This document shows positions 35,284 through 44,176 of a DNA stretch of 64,000 nucleotides, in pieces. Below the pieces are notes generated by a model, which did not search any database, was not told where the DNA came from, and was given only the letters and a program-made list of their open reading frames with translations. Both the position numbers and the translations under genes were made by a program. The DNA is taken from contig JARLGU010000034.1 in the NCBI GenBank assembly GCA_031292625.1, positions 29,572-93,571 on the forward strand. The letters run 5' to 3'. The DNA is from Capsulimonadaceae bacterium (lineage in GTDB: Bacteria; Armatimonadota; Armatimonadia; Armatimonadales; Capsulimonadaceae). Numbering within the stretch: position 1 is the stretch's first letter; the number at the start of each line of letters is the position of its first letter.

Positions 35284-35340
35284 CTACGGTCAGCTTTTTA
35301 AATGAGGCAACCACAGAGCTACGGTCAGGTTTTTAGTGAG
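35284..35340 (+). repeat. Two-copy direct repeat upstream of moaA
   Basis: CTACGGTCAGCTTTTTAA at 35284-35301 and CTACGGTCAGGTTTTTAG at 35319-35336 differ at two positions; both continue into TGAG after zero to two bases. The copies are 35 bp apart, between three and four helical turns. They may be binding sites for a regulator of the Moco operon. Confidence 0.5.
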
Positions 35341-35376
35341 CCAATGCGGTAAGTGTTGCACCCATCCGGCGCGGGG

Positions 35377-35382
35377 TATAAT
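35377..35382 (+). promoter_or_regulatory. -10 box of moaA, leaderless
   Basis: A perfect TATAAT ends 5 bp before the moaA ATG at 35388. TTGCAC at 35356-35361 is a possible -35 with a short 15-bp spacer. No ribosome binding site is present. Confidence 0.6.
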
Positions 35383-35387
35383 CCGCC

Positions 35388-36386
35388 ATGGCTTGCGATA
35401 TCCAGGACCCGTTTGGCCGCGCAATCCGCTACTTGCGTGTCAGTGTTACGGACCGCTGCAACCTGCGATGCGTCTACTGCATGCCCGAGCACGGCGTGCC
35501 GTATGAGGCGCCGGACAAGCTCCTGAGCGTGGATGAAATCGCGCGTATCGTTTTGCTGCTCTCTCGCCACGGCCTTGCCAAGGTGCGCGTCACCGGCGGC
35601 GAACCGCTTGTGCGGAGCGCCGAGGTGATCGATTTAATTGGGCGTATCTCGGCAATACCCCAGATCGCCGATATCGGGCTCACGACGAACGGGATCCTAT
35701 TGGAGCGGCATGCGCGCGCATTGCGAGCGGCTGGCCTAAAGCGCATCAATATCAGCCTCGACACGCTGCGGCGCGAACGCTACGCCCGGATTGCGCGAAT
35801 GGACCGATTCGATGAAACCATCGCGGGGCTTCACGCAGCCGAAGCGGCTGGATTTTCGCCAATCAAGCTCAACATGGTTCTGATGAAGGGCATCAACGAC
35901 GACGAAATTGCCGATTTCGCCAGGCTGACCCTCGATCATGCCTACCATGTCCGCTTCTTGGAGTATATGCCGATCGGCCAGGTGACGCCGCACGAATGGC
36001 GAGCACGCTATCTCAGCAACGACTGCGTGCTGGACCGGTTGAACGGCGAATTCGCAATGGAGCCAATTGAGGTGGATGCAAGTAGTACATCCCGCCGCCT
36101 AAGGATCGAGGGCGCGTCTGGTTATGTCGAAGTCATTAGCCCGATCTCGCACCGATTCTGTGCGGGGTGCAACCGGCTTCGCCTTACGGCGAACGGCGCG
36201 CTGGCGCCCTGCTTGTCGGACAATTACGAATACGATCTGCGTGGCCCGCTCCGTGCAGGCGCAAGCGACGACGAGTTGCTCGGGCACATCCGCGCGGCCG
36301 TTTCGCACAAACCCGTGCAGTCCGATTTCGAGGGACGCGTCAACCGGGGCGGGAGCCTGCGGATTATGGCGCAAATCGGCGGATAG
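35388..36386 (+). CDS. moaA: GTP 3',8-cyclase
   Basis: Radical SAM enzyme that, with MoaC, turns GTP into cyclic pyranopterin monophosphate, the first stage of molybdenum cofactor synthesis. Of 332 residues, the N-terminal cluster motif is CNLRCVYCMPEHG and SAM binding is GGEPLVR. The C-terminal second cluster is FCAGCNRLRLTANGALAPCL, and the protein ends in the essential Gly-Gly. It opens the operon moaA-moaC-moaB-moeA. moaC starts 119 bp downstream. Confidence 0.97.
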   Translation: MACDIQDPFGRAIRYLRVSVTDRCNLRCVYCMPEHGVPYEAPDKLLSVDEIARIVLLLSRHGLAKVRVTGGEPLVRSAEVIDLIGRISAIPQIADIGLTTNGILLERHARALRAAGLKRINISLDTLRRERYARIARMDRFDETIAGLHAAEAAGFSPIKLNMVLMKGINDDEIADFARLTLDHAYHVRFLEYMPIGQVTPHEWRARYLSNDCVLDRLNGEFAMEPIEVDASSTSRRLRIEGASGYVEVISPISHRFCAGCNRLRLTANGALAPCLSDNYEYDLRGPLRAGASDDELLGHIRAAVSHKPVQSDFEGRVNRGGSLRIMAQIGG

Positions 36387-36451
36387 AGAACGGAGAGAAG
36401 GTGTGCTCCGTGGCCTGACTGGCTGTTTTTCCGCTACCGCCTCGCGGCGTC
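36387..36451 (+). other. Segment between moaA and moaC resembling one upstream of the OppF-like gene
   Basis: AAGGTGT, a variable 7-bp stretch, then GGCCTGACTGGCTGTTTT match AAGGTGT, 8 bp, GGCCGGGCTGGCTGTTTT near 57372-57405. In this copy GGAG/CTCC can pair around the AAGGTGT; in the other AAAAGG/CCTTTT can pair. It may be a small structured RNA or processing site; evidence is only these two copies. Confidence 0.35.
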
Positions 36452-36505
36452 GTGACACAAAATTCGGCCATTCTCACATTACGCCAAGAGGTATCCGGTT
36501 TTCGC

Positions 36506-36982
36506 ATGAAGATGACACACGTTGACGAACGAGGCGAGGCGCGGATGGTGGACATCGGCGGCAAGCCGGTAACGGCCCGCCGGGCGGTCGCGCAGGCGTA
36601 TATCCATATGTCGCAGGATGCGCTGAGCGCAATCCGTGAAAACTCGCTGGTCAAGGGGGACGCGCTCGGTGCGGCGAGAATTGCCGGCATCATGGCAGCC
36701 AAACGTGTCGATGAGTTGATACCCTTATGCCACTCGCTTCCGCTGTCGGCTGCTACGGTCGACTTTACCGTCGAAGAAGACGGGGTCCGCGTGACAGCGA
36801 GCGCATCGACAACGGCCCAAACAGGGGTCGAGATGGAAGCGCTTACCGCCGCGAGCATCGCGGCGCTCACCGTGTACGATATGTGTAAATCGATCGATAA
36901 ACGAATATCGATCGACGAAATCCGGCTTGTCCAAAAGACCGGGGGAAAATCAGGAGATTTCGATTGGGATCCGTCAGAATAG
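36506..36982 (+). CDS. moaC: Cyclic pyranopterin monophosphate synthase
   Basis: Acts directly after MoaA to make cyclic pyranopterin monophosphate. The 158 residues hold the family blocks MVDIGGKPVTARRAVAQAYI, GDALGAARIAGIMAAKRVDELIPLCHSLPL, GVEMEALTAASIAALTVYDMCKSID and VQKTGGKSGDF. The lysines and aspartate of the active site are within KSID and KTGGKSG. The start at MKMTHVDE is chosen because AAGAGG precedes it and homology begins there. It overlaps moaB by 19 bp. Confidence 0.95.
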   Translation: MKMTHVDERGEARMVDIGGKPVTARRAVAQAYIHMSQDALSAIRENSLVKGDALGAARIAGIMAAKRVDELIPLCHSLPLSAATVDFTVEEDGVRVTASASTTAQTGVEMEALTAASIAALTVYDMCKSIDKRISIDEIRLVQKTGGKSGDFDWDPSE

Positions 36983-37470
36983 CCGTACTTACGATTAGCG
37001 ACCGTTGCAGCCGCGGCGAAACCGCGGACGTTTCCGGTGCAGCGCTCTGCGAAATATTCGCGGCGGAGCCGTACGAAACTGCGCTTTATGCGGTGGTCCC
37101 GGACTCCGTCAAGGCGATCTCCGGAGCGCTGAAGCGCTGGACCGACGAAGGCCTGGCGGACGTAATCGTCACCACTGGGGGAACCGGGCTCTCTCCGCGA
37201 GACCGCACGACCGAAGCGACGCGCAAGGTTCTCGATCGGGAACTGCCCGGTATCGCCATGCTGCTGCTCGCCGAAGGGCTAAAGAAGACGCCGCTTGCGT
37301 CGCTCAGCCAGGTTTTGGCCGGTACGCGAGGCCATACGCTGATCGTCAACCTCCCCGGCTCCCCGACGGCGATTCGGGAACTCGCGGCGTGTCTGCTCGG
37401 AATTCTTCCGCACGCCGTGGACTTGCTGCATGGCGACGACCAGGAACATCCGTCGACAAGCGCCGTATGA
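36964..37470 (+). CDS. moaB: Molybdopterin adenylyltransferase-type protein (MoaB/MogA)
   Basis: Binds molybdopterin and, in MogA-type members, adenylates it ready for molybdate insertion by MoeA. The 168 residues have the signature TTGGTGLSPRDRTTEAT and the MPT loop NLPGSPTAI. The initiator is probably TTG at 36964, inside the end of moaC, because the homologous sequence VRIAVLTISDRCSRGE starts at once and no ATG or GTG is available. It overlaps moeA by ATGA. Whether it is functionally MoaB or MogA cannot be settled from sequence; adenylation is likely since no other copy is here. Confidence 0.9.
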   Translation: MGSVRIAVLTISDRCSRGETADVSGAALCEIFAAEPYETALYAVVPDSVKAISGALKRWTDEGLADVIVTTGGTGLSPRDRTTEATRKVLDRELPGIAMLLLAEGLKKTPLASLSQVLAGTRGHTLIVNLPGSPTAIRELAACLLGILPHAVDLLHGDDQEHPSTSAV

Positions 37471-38702
37471 ACCCGTCCGATCCGCTTCCGTATGAAGAGG
37501 CGCTCTCCCGAATCCTATCGGCGATTTCGCCGCGTGCTGTCTGCCAGGTTCCCTGCGGCGATGCGGCAGGGCGAGTCGCCGCGGAAGATGTTCCAGCCCT
37601 CCTCGATCTTCCCCCCTTTGCCAATTCCAGCATGGATGGCTACGCGTGTATCGCCGCGGACACGGCGGCGGCAACGCCCAACCACCCCGTTTGCTTACGC
37701 ATCGTGGGAGAAAGCGCGGCCGGTCACGCGCAATCGGCCGTCGTTGCGAGCGGACAGGCGATGGCGATCTCGACCGGCGCCGCCATGCCGCCCGGCGCGG
37801 ACGCCGTGGTGATGGTGGAAGAAACTCGGCCATGCGCGGATCCGGCGTTCGTTGAGATCCTATCCCCAATAACACCGGGACAGTACGTGCGCTCGGCAGG
37901 CGAGGACGTCCAAAAGGGAGCCATTGTCATCGACGCGGGCACGCTCCTTCGACCTGGGGCAATCGCTCTCATTGCGGCATCCGGACACGCGCGCGTTCGC
38001 GTACACGGCACGCCAAGAGTGGCGCTAATTGCCACGGGAAGCGAATTGGCGATGCCGGGAGAAAAGTTAGCGACTGCGCAGATCTACGATTCGAACTCCC
38101 TGATGCTGGCATCGCTTGTCCGCGAAGCAGGCGCGGTTTGCGGTCCCCAGATTCGTTCCACTGACGATATTCAAAGCCTTCGGAGCGTCATCGAAGGCAC
38201 GACGTTGCAAAAGGCGGACATGATCGTCACAACAGGAGGCGTTTCGGTCGGACAGCACGACTACGTCAAGCAGCTCGTATCCGAAACAGGCGAGATCGAT
38301 TTCTGGCGCGTCGCGATCCGGCCAGGGAAGCCCTTCGCATTCGGCCGGATCGCCGGACGGCCCATTTTCGGTCTGCCCGGCAACCCGGCGTCCGCATTCG
38401 TAACGTTCGAGCTATTCGTTCGACCGGCTCTGCGCCGCATGGCCGGACATGCGGACTGCGTCAGGCCAACCATCGGCGCGACGCTTACGGAGACCGTCGA
38501 GCACGAACCTGGACGAAAGAGCTACGTACGGGCGCATTCGGAATGGGTGGACGGAAGGTTGCATACCAGGTCGGCGGGACTGCAGGCGTCGCATCGATTC
38601 CGTTCGCTCGCCGCCGCGAACTCGTTGCTGATCATCCCGGAAGACCGTTCGCGGATCGTATCCGGCGAAACCGTAAGCGTCCTCCTTCTAGGCCCTGAAT
38701 AA
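37467..38702 (+). CDS. moeA: Molybdopterin molybdenumtransferase
   Basis: Inserts molybdate into adenylated molybdopterin. The 411 residues match MoeA length and domain order: domain 1/2 (PFANSSMDGYACIA), the MoaB-like central domain with TTGGVSVGQHDYVKQL and PIFGLPGNPASAFVTFELFVRP, and the C-terminal beta domain. The start at 37467 overlaps moaB's stop codon. It ends the operon; moaD, moaE and mobA are not in the window. Confidence 0.95.
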   Translation: MNPSDPLPYEEALSRILSAISPRAVCQVPCGDAAGRVAAEDVPALLDLPPFANSSMDGYACIAADTAAATPNHPVCLRIVGESAAGHAQSAVVASGQAMAISTGAAMPPGADAVVMVEETRPCADPAFVEILSPITPGQYVRSAGEDVQKGAIVIDAGTLLRPGAIALIAASGHARVRVHGTPRVALIATGSELAMPGEKLATAQIYDSNSLMLASLVREAGAVCGPQIRSTDDIQSLRSVIEGTTLQKADMIVTTGGVSVGQHDYVKQLVSETGEIDFWRVAIRPGKPFAFGRIAGRPIFGLPGNPASAFVTFELFVRPALRRMAGHADCVRPTIGATLTETVEHEPGRKSYVRAHSEWVDGRLHTRSAGLQASHRFRSLAAANSLLIIPEDRSRIVSGETVSVLLLGPE

Positions 38703-38779
38703 GATTCCCGCGCCAGCCATGCGTTCCGTTGCAACGACGCCGATTGAACGTGCAGCCTGGTAAAATAAGCTCGCGTGCC

Positions 38780-39640
38780 ATGGGCGTCAGAAATCACTCC
38801 TCGCAACCCGACGGCAAGTTACCGCAGGCAGACCAGCCCACTGCGTTTACGCAGGTGGCGCCGTTTTACGACGCCCTGATGGCGGGCGTGCCGTACGACT
38901 ACTGGGCCGACTACATTGAACAGCTTTTCGCGCGACACGGCATCGAGCCTGACACGATCCTCGACATCGGCTGCGGGACGGGGGCGCTGACAATCGAATT
39001 GGCGGAGCGCGGCTTCCGCTGCGTCGGCGTGGACCTATCCGAGTCCATGCTCGAATGCGCCAGGGCGAACTGCTCACGGAAGGCGCTCGCGATAGAATAC
39101 AGCCGCCAGGACGCCGCCGAGTTCTCTTTGCCCGGCCGGCGCTTCGATGCGGCCACTTCGCTTTTCGACTCGCTCAACAATCTGATCACGCCCGAGCGGC
39201 TGACCATGGCGTTCAAACGCGTCGCGCACCACTTATCCGTGCCGGGGATATTCATCTTCGATATGAACACCGAGTACGCGTTTACATCCGGCATGTTCAA
39301 TCAGCGAAGCACTCCTGCGGACGGCCCTCTTCAATATCTGTGGCGCGCGCACTACGATCGCGACGAACGAATCTGCCGCATCGACATGAGTTTCCGCTAC
39401 GAGCCTGACGGACAAGCGCCGCGCGAGTTTCACGAAACCCATGTGCAGCGCGCTTACGACTCCGCGGAAATCGAGCAGTGGCTGCTGGCATCCGGGTTCG
39501 ATTACGTTTGGCGCTACGACGCTTACACATTGAAATCTCCAAAACGCCGCTCTGACCGGGTGTTCTTCGTGGCCAGCCGCAGCCTAACCGCGCGACCTCC
39601 CTACGTCAACAAAGTGCTGCCCGTCCGGCGGCGAGGATAG
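38780..39640 (+). CDS. SAM-dependent methyltransferase (class I)
   Basis: A 286-residue Rossmann-fold methyltransferase with motif I ILDIGCGTGALTIELAERG, motif II VGVDLSESMLECAR and SLFDSLNNLITPERL. The rest resembles uncharacterised small-molecule methyltransferases. The ATG at 38780 follows a TAAAAT -10-like box by 13 bp; an earlier in-frame ATG at 38729 would put that box inside the gene. It stands alone after the Moco operon and the acceptor is unknown. Confidence 0.82.
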   Translation: MGVRNHSSQPDGKLPQADQPTAFTQVAPFYDALMAGVPYDYWADYIEQLFARHGIEPDTILDIGCGTGALTIELAERGFRCVGVDLSESMLECARANCSRKALAIEYSRQDAAEFSLPGRRFDAATSLFDSLNNLITPERLTMAFKRVAHHLSVPGIFIFDMNTEYAFTSGMFNQRSTPADGPLQYLWRAHYDRDERICRIDMSFRYEPDGQAPREFHETHVQRAYDSAEIEQWLLASGFDYVWRYDAYTLKSPKRRSDRVFFVASRSLTARPPYVNKVLPVRRRG

Positions 39641-39839
39641 CGAACTCAGGTCGACCATTGGGGAACGCCGTCCATTCTAAATCCGTTCCACGCTGAATTG
39701 CGTCCCGCCCGCCTCACCAGCGCTATCCTCATCCGTATCGAGAATACAAGGGACGTTCGCGACTGTGCGAGGCCCATGGCGGCAAAGCGGAGTTGCTCCT
39801 ATCCATCATTTTTGCAAGCTTCCCCAAATCGCCCCGTGC

Positions 39840-39845
39840 TATAAT
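39840..39845 (+). promoter_or_regulatory. -10 box upstream of the esterase gene
   Basis: TATAAT about 37 bp before the ATG at 39883; AAAGGA is the ribosome site. The -35 region is weak. The 242-bp gap it sits in holds nothing else I can identify. Confidence 0.45.
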
Positions 39846-39882
39846 TCACGGTGGATCATCTTAATATCCAAAGGATTTTGTT

Positions 39883-40704
39883 ATGCCCATATCTCAACCT
39901 GACAAGGAAACGATCGAACTCTGGCCCGGCGGAGCGCCCGGCGCGCTTGGCACGGAACCAGAGGATCGTCCATCCATCACGCTTTATCCGCCGGATCCCG
40001 CTCTCAAGACTGGAAGCGCCATGGTCGTACTGCCCGGCGGCGGCTATGGCGGACACGCCGACCATGAAGGCCGCCCCGTCGCCGAGTGGCTCAACAGCAT
40101 CGGGATCTTCGCGGCCGTTCTTCAGTACCGCCTCGGCCCCCGTTATCACCATCCCTGCATGGTAGAGGACGCCTGTCGCGCGATACGAACGGTTCGCTAC
40201 CGCGCGAAAGAATGGGAGCTTGACGCGAACCACGTCGGCATCCTTGGCTTCTCCGCCGGCGGTCACTTGACGGCATCCGCAACGACGCTTGCGACGCCCG
40301 GAAATCCGTCGGCCGCGGATCCGATCGACCGGCTGAGCAGCCGCCCGGATGTTTCGGTTCCTATCTACGCCGTCATGGAGATGCGCGGTCCCTATTCGCA
40401 CGATGGATCGCGATTGAATTTGCTGGGCGAGAATCCGCCGGATGATCTAATCGATCTCCTGACTCCCCGCTTACACGTCACCAAAGACACGCCGCCCACG
40501 CTGTTATTACACGCCGTTGACGACGCCGCGGTGCCCATGGAGAACACACTGCTTTACGCGCTGGCGCTCAGCAAGGCCAGGGTGCCCTACCAGATCCAGG
40601 CGTACCAAAATGGCGGACATGGTTTCGGCATGGGAACTGGAAACCCGATTCTTAGCCGCTGGCCTGACGATGCGGCGCTTTGGCTGAAGAGCTACGGATT
40701 CTGA
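39883..40704 (+). CDS. Alpha/beta hydrolase, acetyl-xylan-esterase-like
   Basis: A 273-residue BD-FAE/esterase-type hydrolase. The oxyanion region is VVLPGGGYGGHADHEG. The nucleophile elbow is GFSAGGH (Ser124), the acid lies in LLLHAVDDAAVPMEN, and the base histidine lies in NGGHGFG. No signal peptide is present, so it is cytoplasmic. The family removes acetyl groups from plant-sugar fragments, which suits a genome rich in glycosidases, but the substrate is inferred. Confidence 0.88.
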   Translation: MPISQPDKETIELWPGGAPGALGTEPEDRPSITLYPPDPALKTGSAMVVLPGGGYGGHADHEGRPVAEWLNSIGIFAAVLQYRLGPRYHHPCMVEDACRAIRTVRYRAKEWELDANHVGILGFSAGGHLTASATTLATPGNPSAADPIDRLSSRPDVSVPIYAVMEMRGPYSHDGSRLNLLGENPPDDLIDLLTPRLHVTKDTPPTLLLHAVDDAAVPMENTLLYALALSKARVPYQIQAYQNGGHGFGMGTGNPILSRWPDDAALWLKSYGF

Positions 40705-40717
40705 GACGAGGAGGAAA

Positions 40718-40757
40718 ATGCCCCGGCGCGCGACGTCACGGCAAGCGCCCGGGGCAT
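40718..40757. terminator. Bidirectional hairpin between esterase and uspA
   Basis: ATGCCCCGG (40718-40726) pairs with CCGGGGCAT (40749-40757), with AAAA before and TCT after. It lies between two convergent stop codons and could serve both genes. Confidence 0.6.
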
Positions 40758-40769
40758 CTCCGGAATATT

Positions 40770-41207
40770 CTATCGCACGACCATCACGGGACAATGCGCG
40801 TGATGCACGACGCCGTCCGAGACGCTGCCGATCAGGAACGACTTAAAGCTGCCCATTCCGCGACTCCCGATGACAATCAAGTTCGCCCGCTCCTGCTCGG
40901 CGATAGACACGATGACGCTCACCGGCTGGCCGACCTCCGCCCGAAAGCGGAAAGGAACGTCGAGTTCGGAAAACAAGCGCTTCAGGCCATCGCAAATGCG
41001 TTCTTGCGCGGACTCGAACTGTTGACGATAAACCGCGCCGCTAATCCCCGCGACCTGCGCACTGGGCTCCAGCATGGGGAGCGACGCCTGATTCACGTTT
41101 AGCCCGACAACGGTCGCGCCGTATTTTCGAGCCAAATCGGCCGCAACTTTGGCGGCCCGAAGCGAGTGCTCGGAGCCATCGGCGCAAAGAATGATCGTAT
41201 CGAACAA
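40770..41207 (-). CDS. Universal stress protein (UspA family)
   Basis: A 145-residue cytoplasmic stress protein of the ATP-binding Usp class. It starts FDTIILCADGSEHSLRAAKVAADLA and ends with the nucleotide loop GSRGMGSFKSFLIGSVSDGVVHHAHCPVMVV (G-2x-G-9x-G-S). The TTG at 41207 is preferred as start: GGGAGG stands 6 bp upstream and the length becomes the family standard, while the open frame to 41372 adds unrelated residues. Confidence 0.9.
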   Translation of the reverse strand: MFDTIILCADGSEHSLRAAKVAADLARKYGATVVGLNVNQASLPMLEPSAQVAGISGAVYRQQFESAQERICDGLKRLFSELDVPFRFRAEVGQPVSVIVSIAEQERANLIVIGSRGMGSFKSFLIGSVSDGVVHHAHCPVMVVR

Positions 41208-41519
41208 CGCAAACCTCCCGCAACAGGCTATGACGACACACGACAACCTTCGCGCCATTGCTTGCCTATAATTAAAGCAGAACGCACGCAAAGAGACATC
41301 CGTCTGAGGGAGTATTGATCGATTCACCGGCGGAAGAACATGTCGAGAGATCTTTCCGAAACGGGAAAACAAAGAAACGAATCAATCATTTAGGCGATTT
41401 AGTGTTAAGCCGATTGACGAACGATGCATAATTGAAGAGAATAGAGAACATGGATCGATTGCCATGAAGAGCATTCGTTTAGCACAATGAGCACGGGAAG
41501 CGCCTGGTAAGGAAGTTTC

Positions 41520-42392
41520 GTGACCAAAGTTCGCCAGATCGAAATTGGCAGCGCAACTGATGTTGGCAACGTCCGCCGATCGAACGAAGATCGCGTCGTC
41601 GCCGACATCATTCCGTGCGGCGCGTCGGCGATCCCGGCCGCGCTCCTCTTGGTAGCGGACGGCCTTGGCGGGCACGAAGGCGGCGAGATGGCGAGCATGC
41701 TCGCTCAGACAACGTTGCGCGAAGTTGTCGCTCAGCCGATGGCTTCCGGCAAGATCACGTCGACCGCCATATCCAGGATGCTCGCGGGCGCGCTCAAACT
41801 GGCGAACAAGCGGATTTATGAGGCTGGCGGCGACGTCGTTCACGGCCGGCCAGGTACGACGATGACCGCATGTTTGCTCTCCGCGCAGCGCTACGACCTT
41901 GCCCATGTTGGCGATAGCCGCGCATTCCTCATTACGCCGCACAGCACGCTTCAACTCACGGACGACGACTCAGTCGTTGCCGACGCCGTCCGGCAGGGCA
42001 CGATGACGAACGAGCAGGCGCGCTCTTCACCCTACCGCAACCAGCTCACCCGGTCGATCGGCACCTCCGAGCAGGTGGATCCATCGATTTATCACGGGCC
42101 GATCGACGCCGGAGATGTTGTTGCGATATGCTCGGATGGTTTATCGGAGTATATCACCCCCGAGGAGATGCATGACGCCATCCTCGGAAAAGCGACGCTC
42201 CAGCACTTTTGCGACGATCTTGTCCAGCTTGCCAAACAGCGCGGAGGCCACGACAACATCTCTCTTGTCGCTGCGCGAGCCGGCACATGGGCGGATCGTC
42301 AAGCCGAAGTCGGGCGCGCCCGCGATAGAATGGGAAAAGCGCACCGGCACACCACCCTCCCGCTGCTCCGCCCCTTCAATCGTAAACATTAG
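41520..42392 (+). CDS. PP2C-family serine/threonine phosphatase
   Basis: A 290-residue PPM/PP2C phosphatase with the metal-binding motifs GSATDVGNVRRSNEDRVV, LLVADGLGGHEGGEMAS, LAHVGDSRAFL and AICSDGLSEYI, and GGHDNISLVA near the end. No membrane segment or partner kinase is present; in bacteria such enzymes reverse Hanks-type kinase or anti-sigma phosphorylation. The start is GTG with AAGGAAG before it. It is divergent from uspA. Confidence 0.93.
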   Translation: MTKVRQIEIGSATDVGNVRRSNEDRVVADIIPCGASAIPAALLLVADGLGGHEGGEMASMLAQTTLREVVAQPMASGKITSTAISRMLAGALKLANKRIYEAGGDVVHGRPGTTMTACLLSAQRYDLAHVGDSRAFLITPHSTLQLTDDDSVVADAVRQGTMTNEQARSSPYRNQLTRSIGTSEQVDPSIYHGPIDAGDVVAICSDGLSEYITPEEMHDAILGKATLQHFCDDLVQLAKQRGGHDNISLVAARAGTWADRQAEVGRARDRMGKAHRHTTLPLLRPFNRKH

Positions 42393-42485
42393 GCGCGCAG
42401 GGGCTGCCGGGACGCCAGCCCGTCGAGAAGTTCCACGCGAAGAGCCGCGATCAATGTACGAAAAGCATTTGCCAGGTCCACGGCT

Positions 42486-42515
42486 TTGACTTCACCCTAC
42501 CCTGCGCTGTATAAT
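42486..42515 (+). promoter_or_regulatory. gpsA promoter (TTGACT-N18-TATAAT)
   Basis: TTGACT at 42486-42491 and a perfect TATAAT at 42510-42515 with an 18-bp spacer. GGAGG at 42523-42527 serves the ATG at 42539. Confidence 0.7.
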
Positions 42516-42538
42516 GCTACCCGGAGGACGACAACAGC

Positions 42539-43570
42539 ATGCCGGATTATGACGGGCGATCGGAGAATGTGACGATACTTGGCGCGGGGAGCTGGGGAAT
42601 GGCTCTCGCTCACCTTATTGGAGGGAACGGACACCAGGTAACGATATGGGATCGGGACAACGATTTGATCGAAAGCCTGAAGAATTACCATGTCAATCCG
42701 CGATACCTTCAGGAAGTGATTCTGTCCGAAAACGTCAAGGCGGTCAACTCGCTGCGCGAGGCAGTGAATCCTCGAACGGAGTGGGTCATCGTTGCCGTGT
42801 CTTCCGAAGGCATTCGAGACGTCGTATCCGAAGCGTCCGAGTTCCTCGCGCCGCAAACCGCGGTTCTCAGCGCCGCAAAAGGCCTTGAGCCGGATACGGG
42901 ATTCACGATGTCGCAGGTTATCGACCTCCTGCTCAGCGAAACCGCCCACGCCGGGCTGGTTGTCTTGTCGGGTCCGAACCTTGCGACGGAAATTGTCAAA
43001 CGCGTACCTTCCGCAACCGTCTGCGCGGGCGAAGACCTGGCGCTGGCGCGACGGGCGCAGGAAATGCTTGTTGACCCTGAGTTCTTTCGCGTCTACACGC
43101 ACAGCGACGTGCGCGGCGTGGAAATCGCGGGTGCGATCAAGAACGTGCTGGCTATCGGCGCGGGAATTTCCGACGGATTGGGGTTTGGGGACAATACCAA
43201 GGCGGCGCTGATGACCCGAGGGCTCATGGAGATGACGCAGATTGGCATCGCGGCAGGCGCCAAGCCGCTCACGTTTCTCGGCCTCGCTGGCGTCGGAGAC
43301 CTGATCGCGACGGCCACCAGCCGCTACTCGCGCAACTATCGCGTCGGTCTCGGCCTCGCGGAGCGCAAGCCGATCGATCAAGTCGTAAGTGAACTTCGTC
43401 AGGCTGCGGAAGGCGTCCCCACGACCCGCGCGGCGCGGCTACTCTCACGGCGATACAACGTGCAGACGCCGCTGCTCGATTCAATCTACGACGTCATTTA
43501 CAAAGGGAAGTCGCCCGTGGCAGCTGTCCGCGAACTCGTCTCCAGACCGGCTCGCGACGAGTTCTCCTGA
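42539..43570 (+). CDS. gpsA: Glycerol-3-phosphate dehydrogenase [NAD(P)+]
   Basis: Reduces dihydroxyacetone phosphate to sn-glycerol-3-phosphate for phospholipid synthesis. The 343 residues show the NAD loop ILGAGSWGMALAHLI, LSGPNLATEI, the catalytic lysine in GAIKNVLAIGAGISDGLGFGDNTKAALMTRG, and TATSRYSRNYRVG. It has its own promoter and is convergent with a small membrane protein gene. Confidence 0.96.
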   Translation: MPDYDGRSENVTILGAGSWGMALAHLIGGNGHQVTIWDRDNDLIESLKNYHVNPRYLQEVILSENVKAVNSLREAVNPRTEWVIVAVSSEGIRDVVSEASEFLAPQTAVLSAAKGLEPDTGFTMSQVIDLLLSETAHAGLVVLSGPNLATEIVKRVPSATVCAGEDLALARRAQEMLVDPEFFRVYTHSDVRGVEIAGAIKNVLAIGAGISDGLGFGDNTKAALMTRGLMEMTQIGIAAGAKPLTFLGLAGVGDLIATATSRYSRNYRVGLGLAERKPIDQVVSELRQAAEGVPTTRAARLLSRRYNVQTPLLDSIYDVIYKGKSPVAAVRELVSRPARDEFS

Positions 43571-43632
43571 GGCGCGCTCTCCAAGAGCATGGTGTATCCG
43601 CGTAGGTGCGGCGGGAGTGGAAACGGAAGTCC

Positions 43633-44100
43633 CTATTGATCTGCAGGAATCCGATTGCGGATTTTATAGCCAAGCATCGCCCCCGCCACATACCAAGCGA
43701 CCCAGAGGAAAGCCCCCCCTATTCGCATCGGCGTCTCGGTAAAGGCGGCAGCGCCGATGTTAACGTCCTGCCCCGCTTTCCATAGCAAGCTTTGAAGATA
43801 GTTAAGGAGGCTTGGCAGCCCGAGCGTAAGGCCGAGCGACACGACCGCGCCAATTACTGCGCCAACGACCAGCGTATGGCGCAGGGTCTCTTTTGCCCCA
43901 GCAATCAGGCCAAAGATCAGGCCAATCACGAGAAACGCGAGCGGAGTTGCAACGAACTCGTCTAGAACGCCGGCCGTGGGTGAAACGACAGGAAGTTTCG
44001 AGGCGTTCATGCTGCCGGCCAGAAAAATGGACGACTGGACGCAAACGATCAAGATCACGCCAAGACTGATTGAAATGGCGACTACGGTGTTGGCTTTCAT
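43633..44100 (-). CDS. Small membrane protein of unknown function
   Basis: A 155-residue protein with four hydrophobic helices (about 7-28, 53-70, 74-97 and 130-147), beginning MKANTVVAISISLGVILIV. It resembles DUF4199-type four-helix membrane proteins in size and layout, but the match is not certain. Mobile copy 2 lies about 200 bp upstream with its core oriented toward this gene, as copy 1 is toward the metalloprotease gene. Confidence 0.65.
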   Translation of the reverse strand: MKANTVVAISISLGVILIVCVQSSIFLAGSMNASKLPVVSPTAGVLDEFVATPLAFLVIGLIFGLIAGAKETLRHTLVVGAVIGAVVSLGLTLGLPSLLNYLQSLLWKAGQDVNIGAAAFTETPMRIGGAFLWVAWYVAGAMLGYKIRNRIPADQ

Positions 44101-44176
44101 ATCTTAAGCTGCGGGCTAACAATTTTGCGGTTCATCATAACCGCCGGATATCCGGCGCGCCGTATACCTAAGCGGG

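Larger units (their letters stand above)
35039..35387. other. Intergenic region upstream of moaA
   Basis: 349 bp between the divergent radical SAM gene and moaA. Contents seen are a 6-bp hairpin CACGAA/TTCGTG at 35171-35188, a two-copy direct repeat at 35284-35340, and the moaA -10 box. The left end carries the ribosome site of the radical SAM gene. A molybdenum-cofactor riboswitch would be plausible here, but I could not recognise one. Confidence 0.6.

Noticed and set aside
35039..35387. Molybdenum cofactor riboswitch before moaA
   Set aside because: No recognisable consensus, and the -10 box next to the start codon leaves no leader for it.
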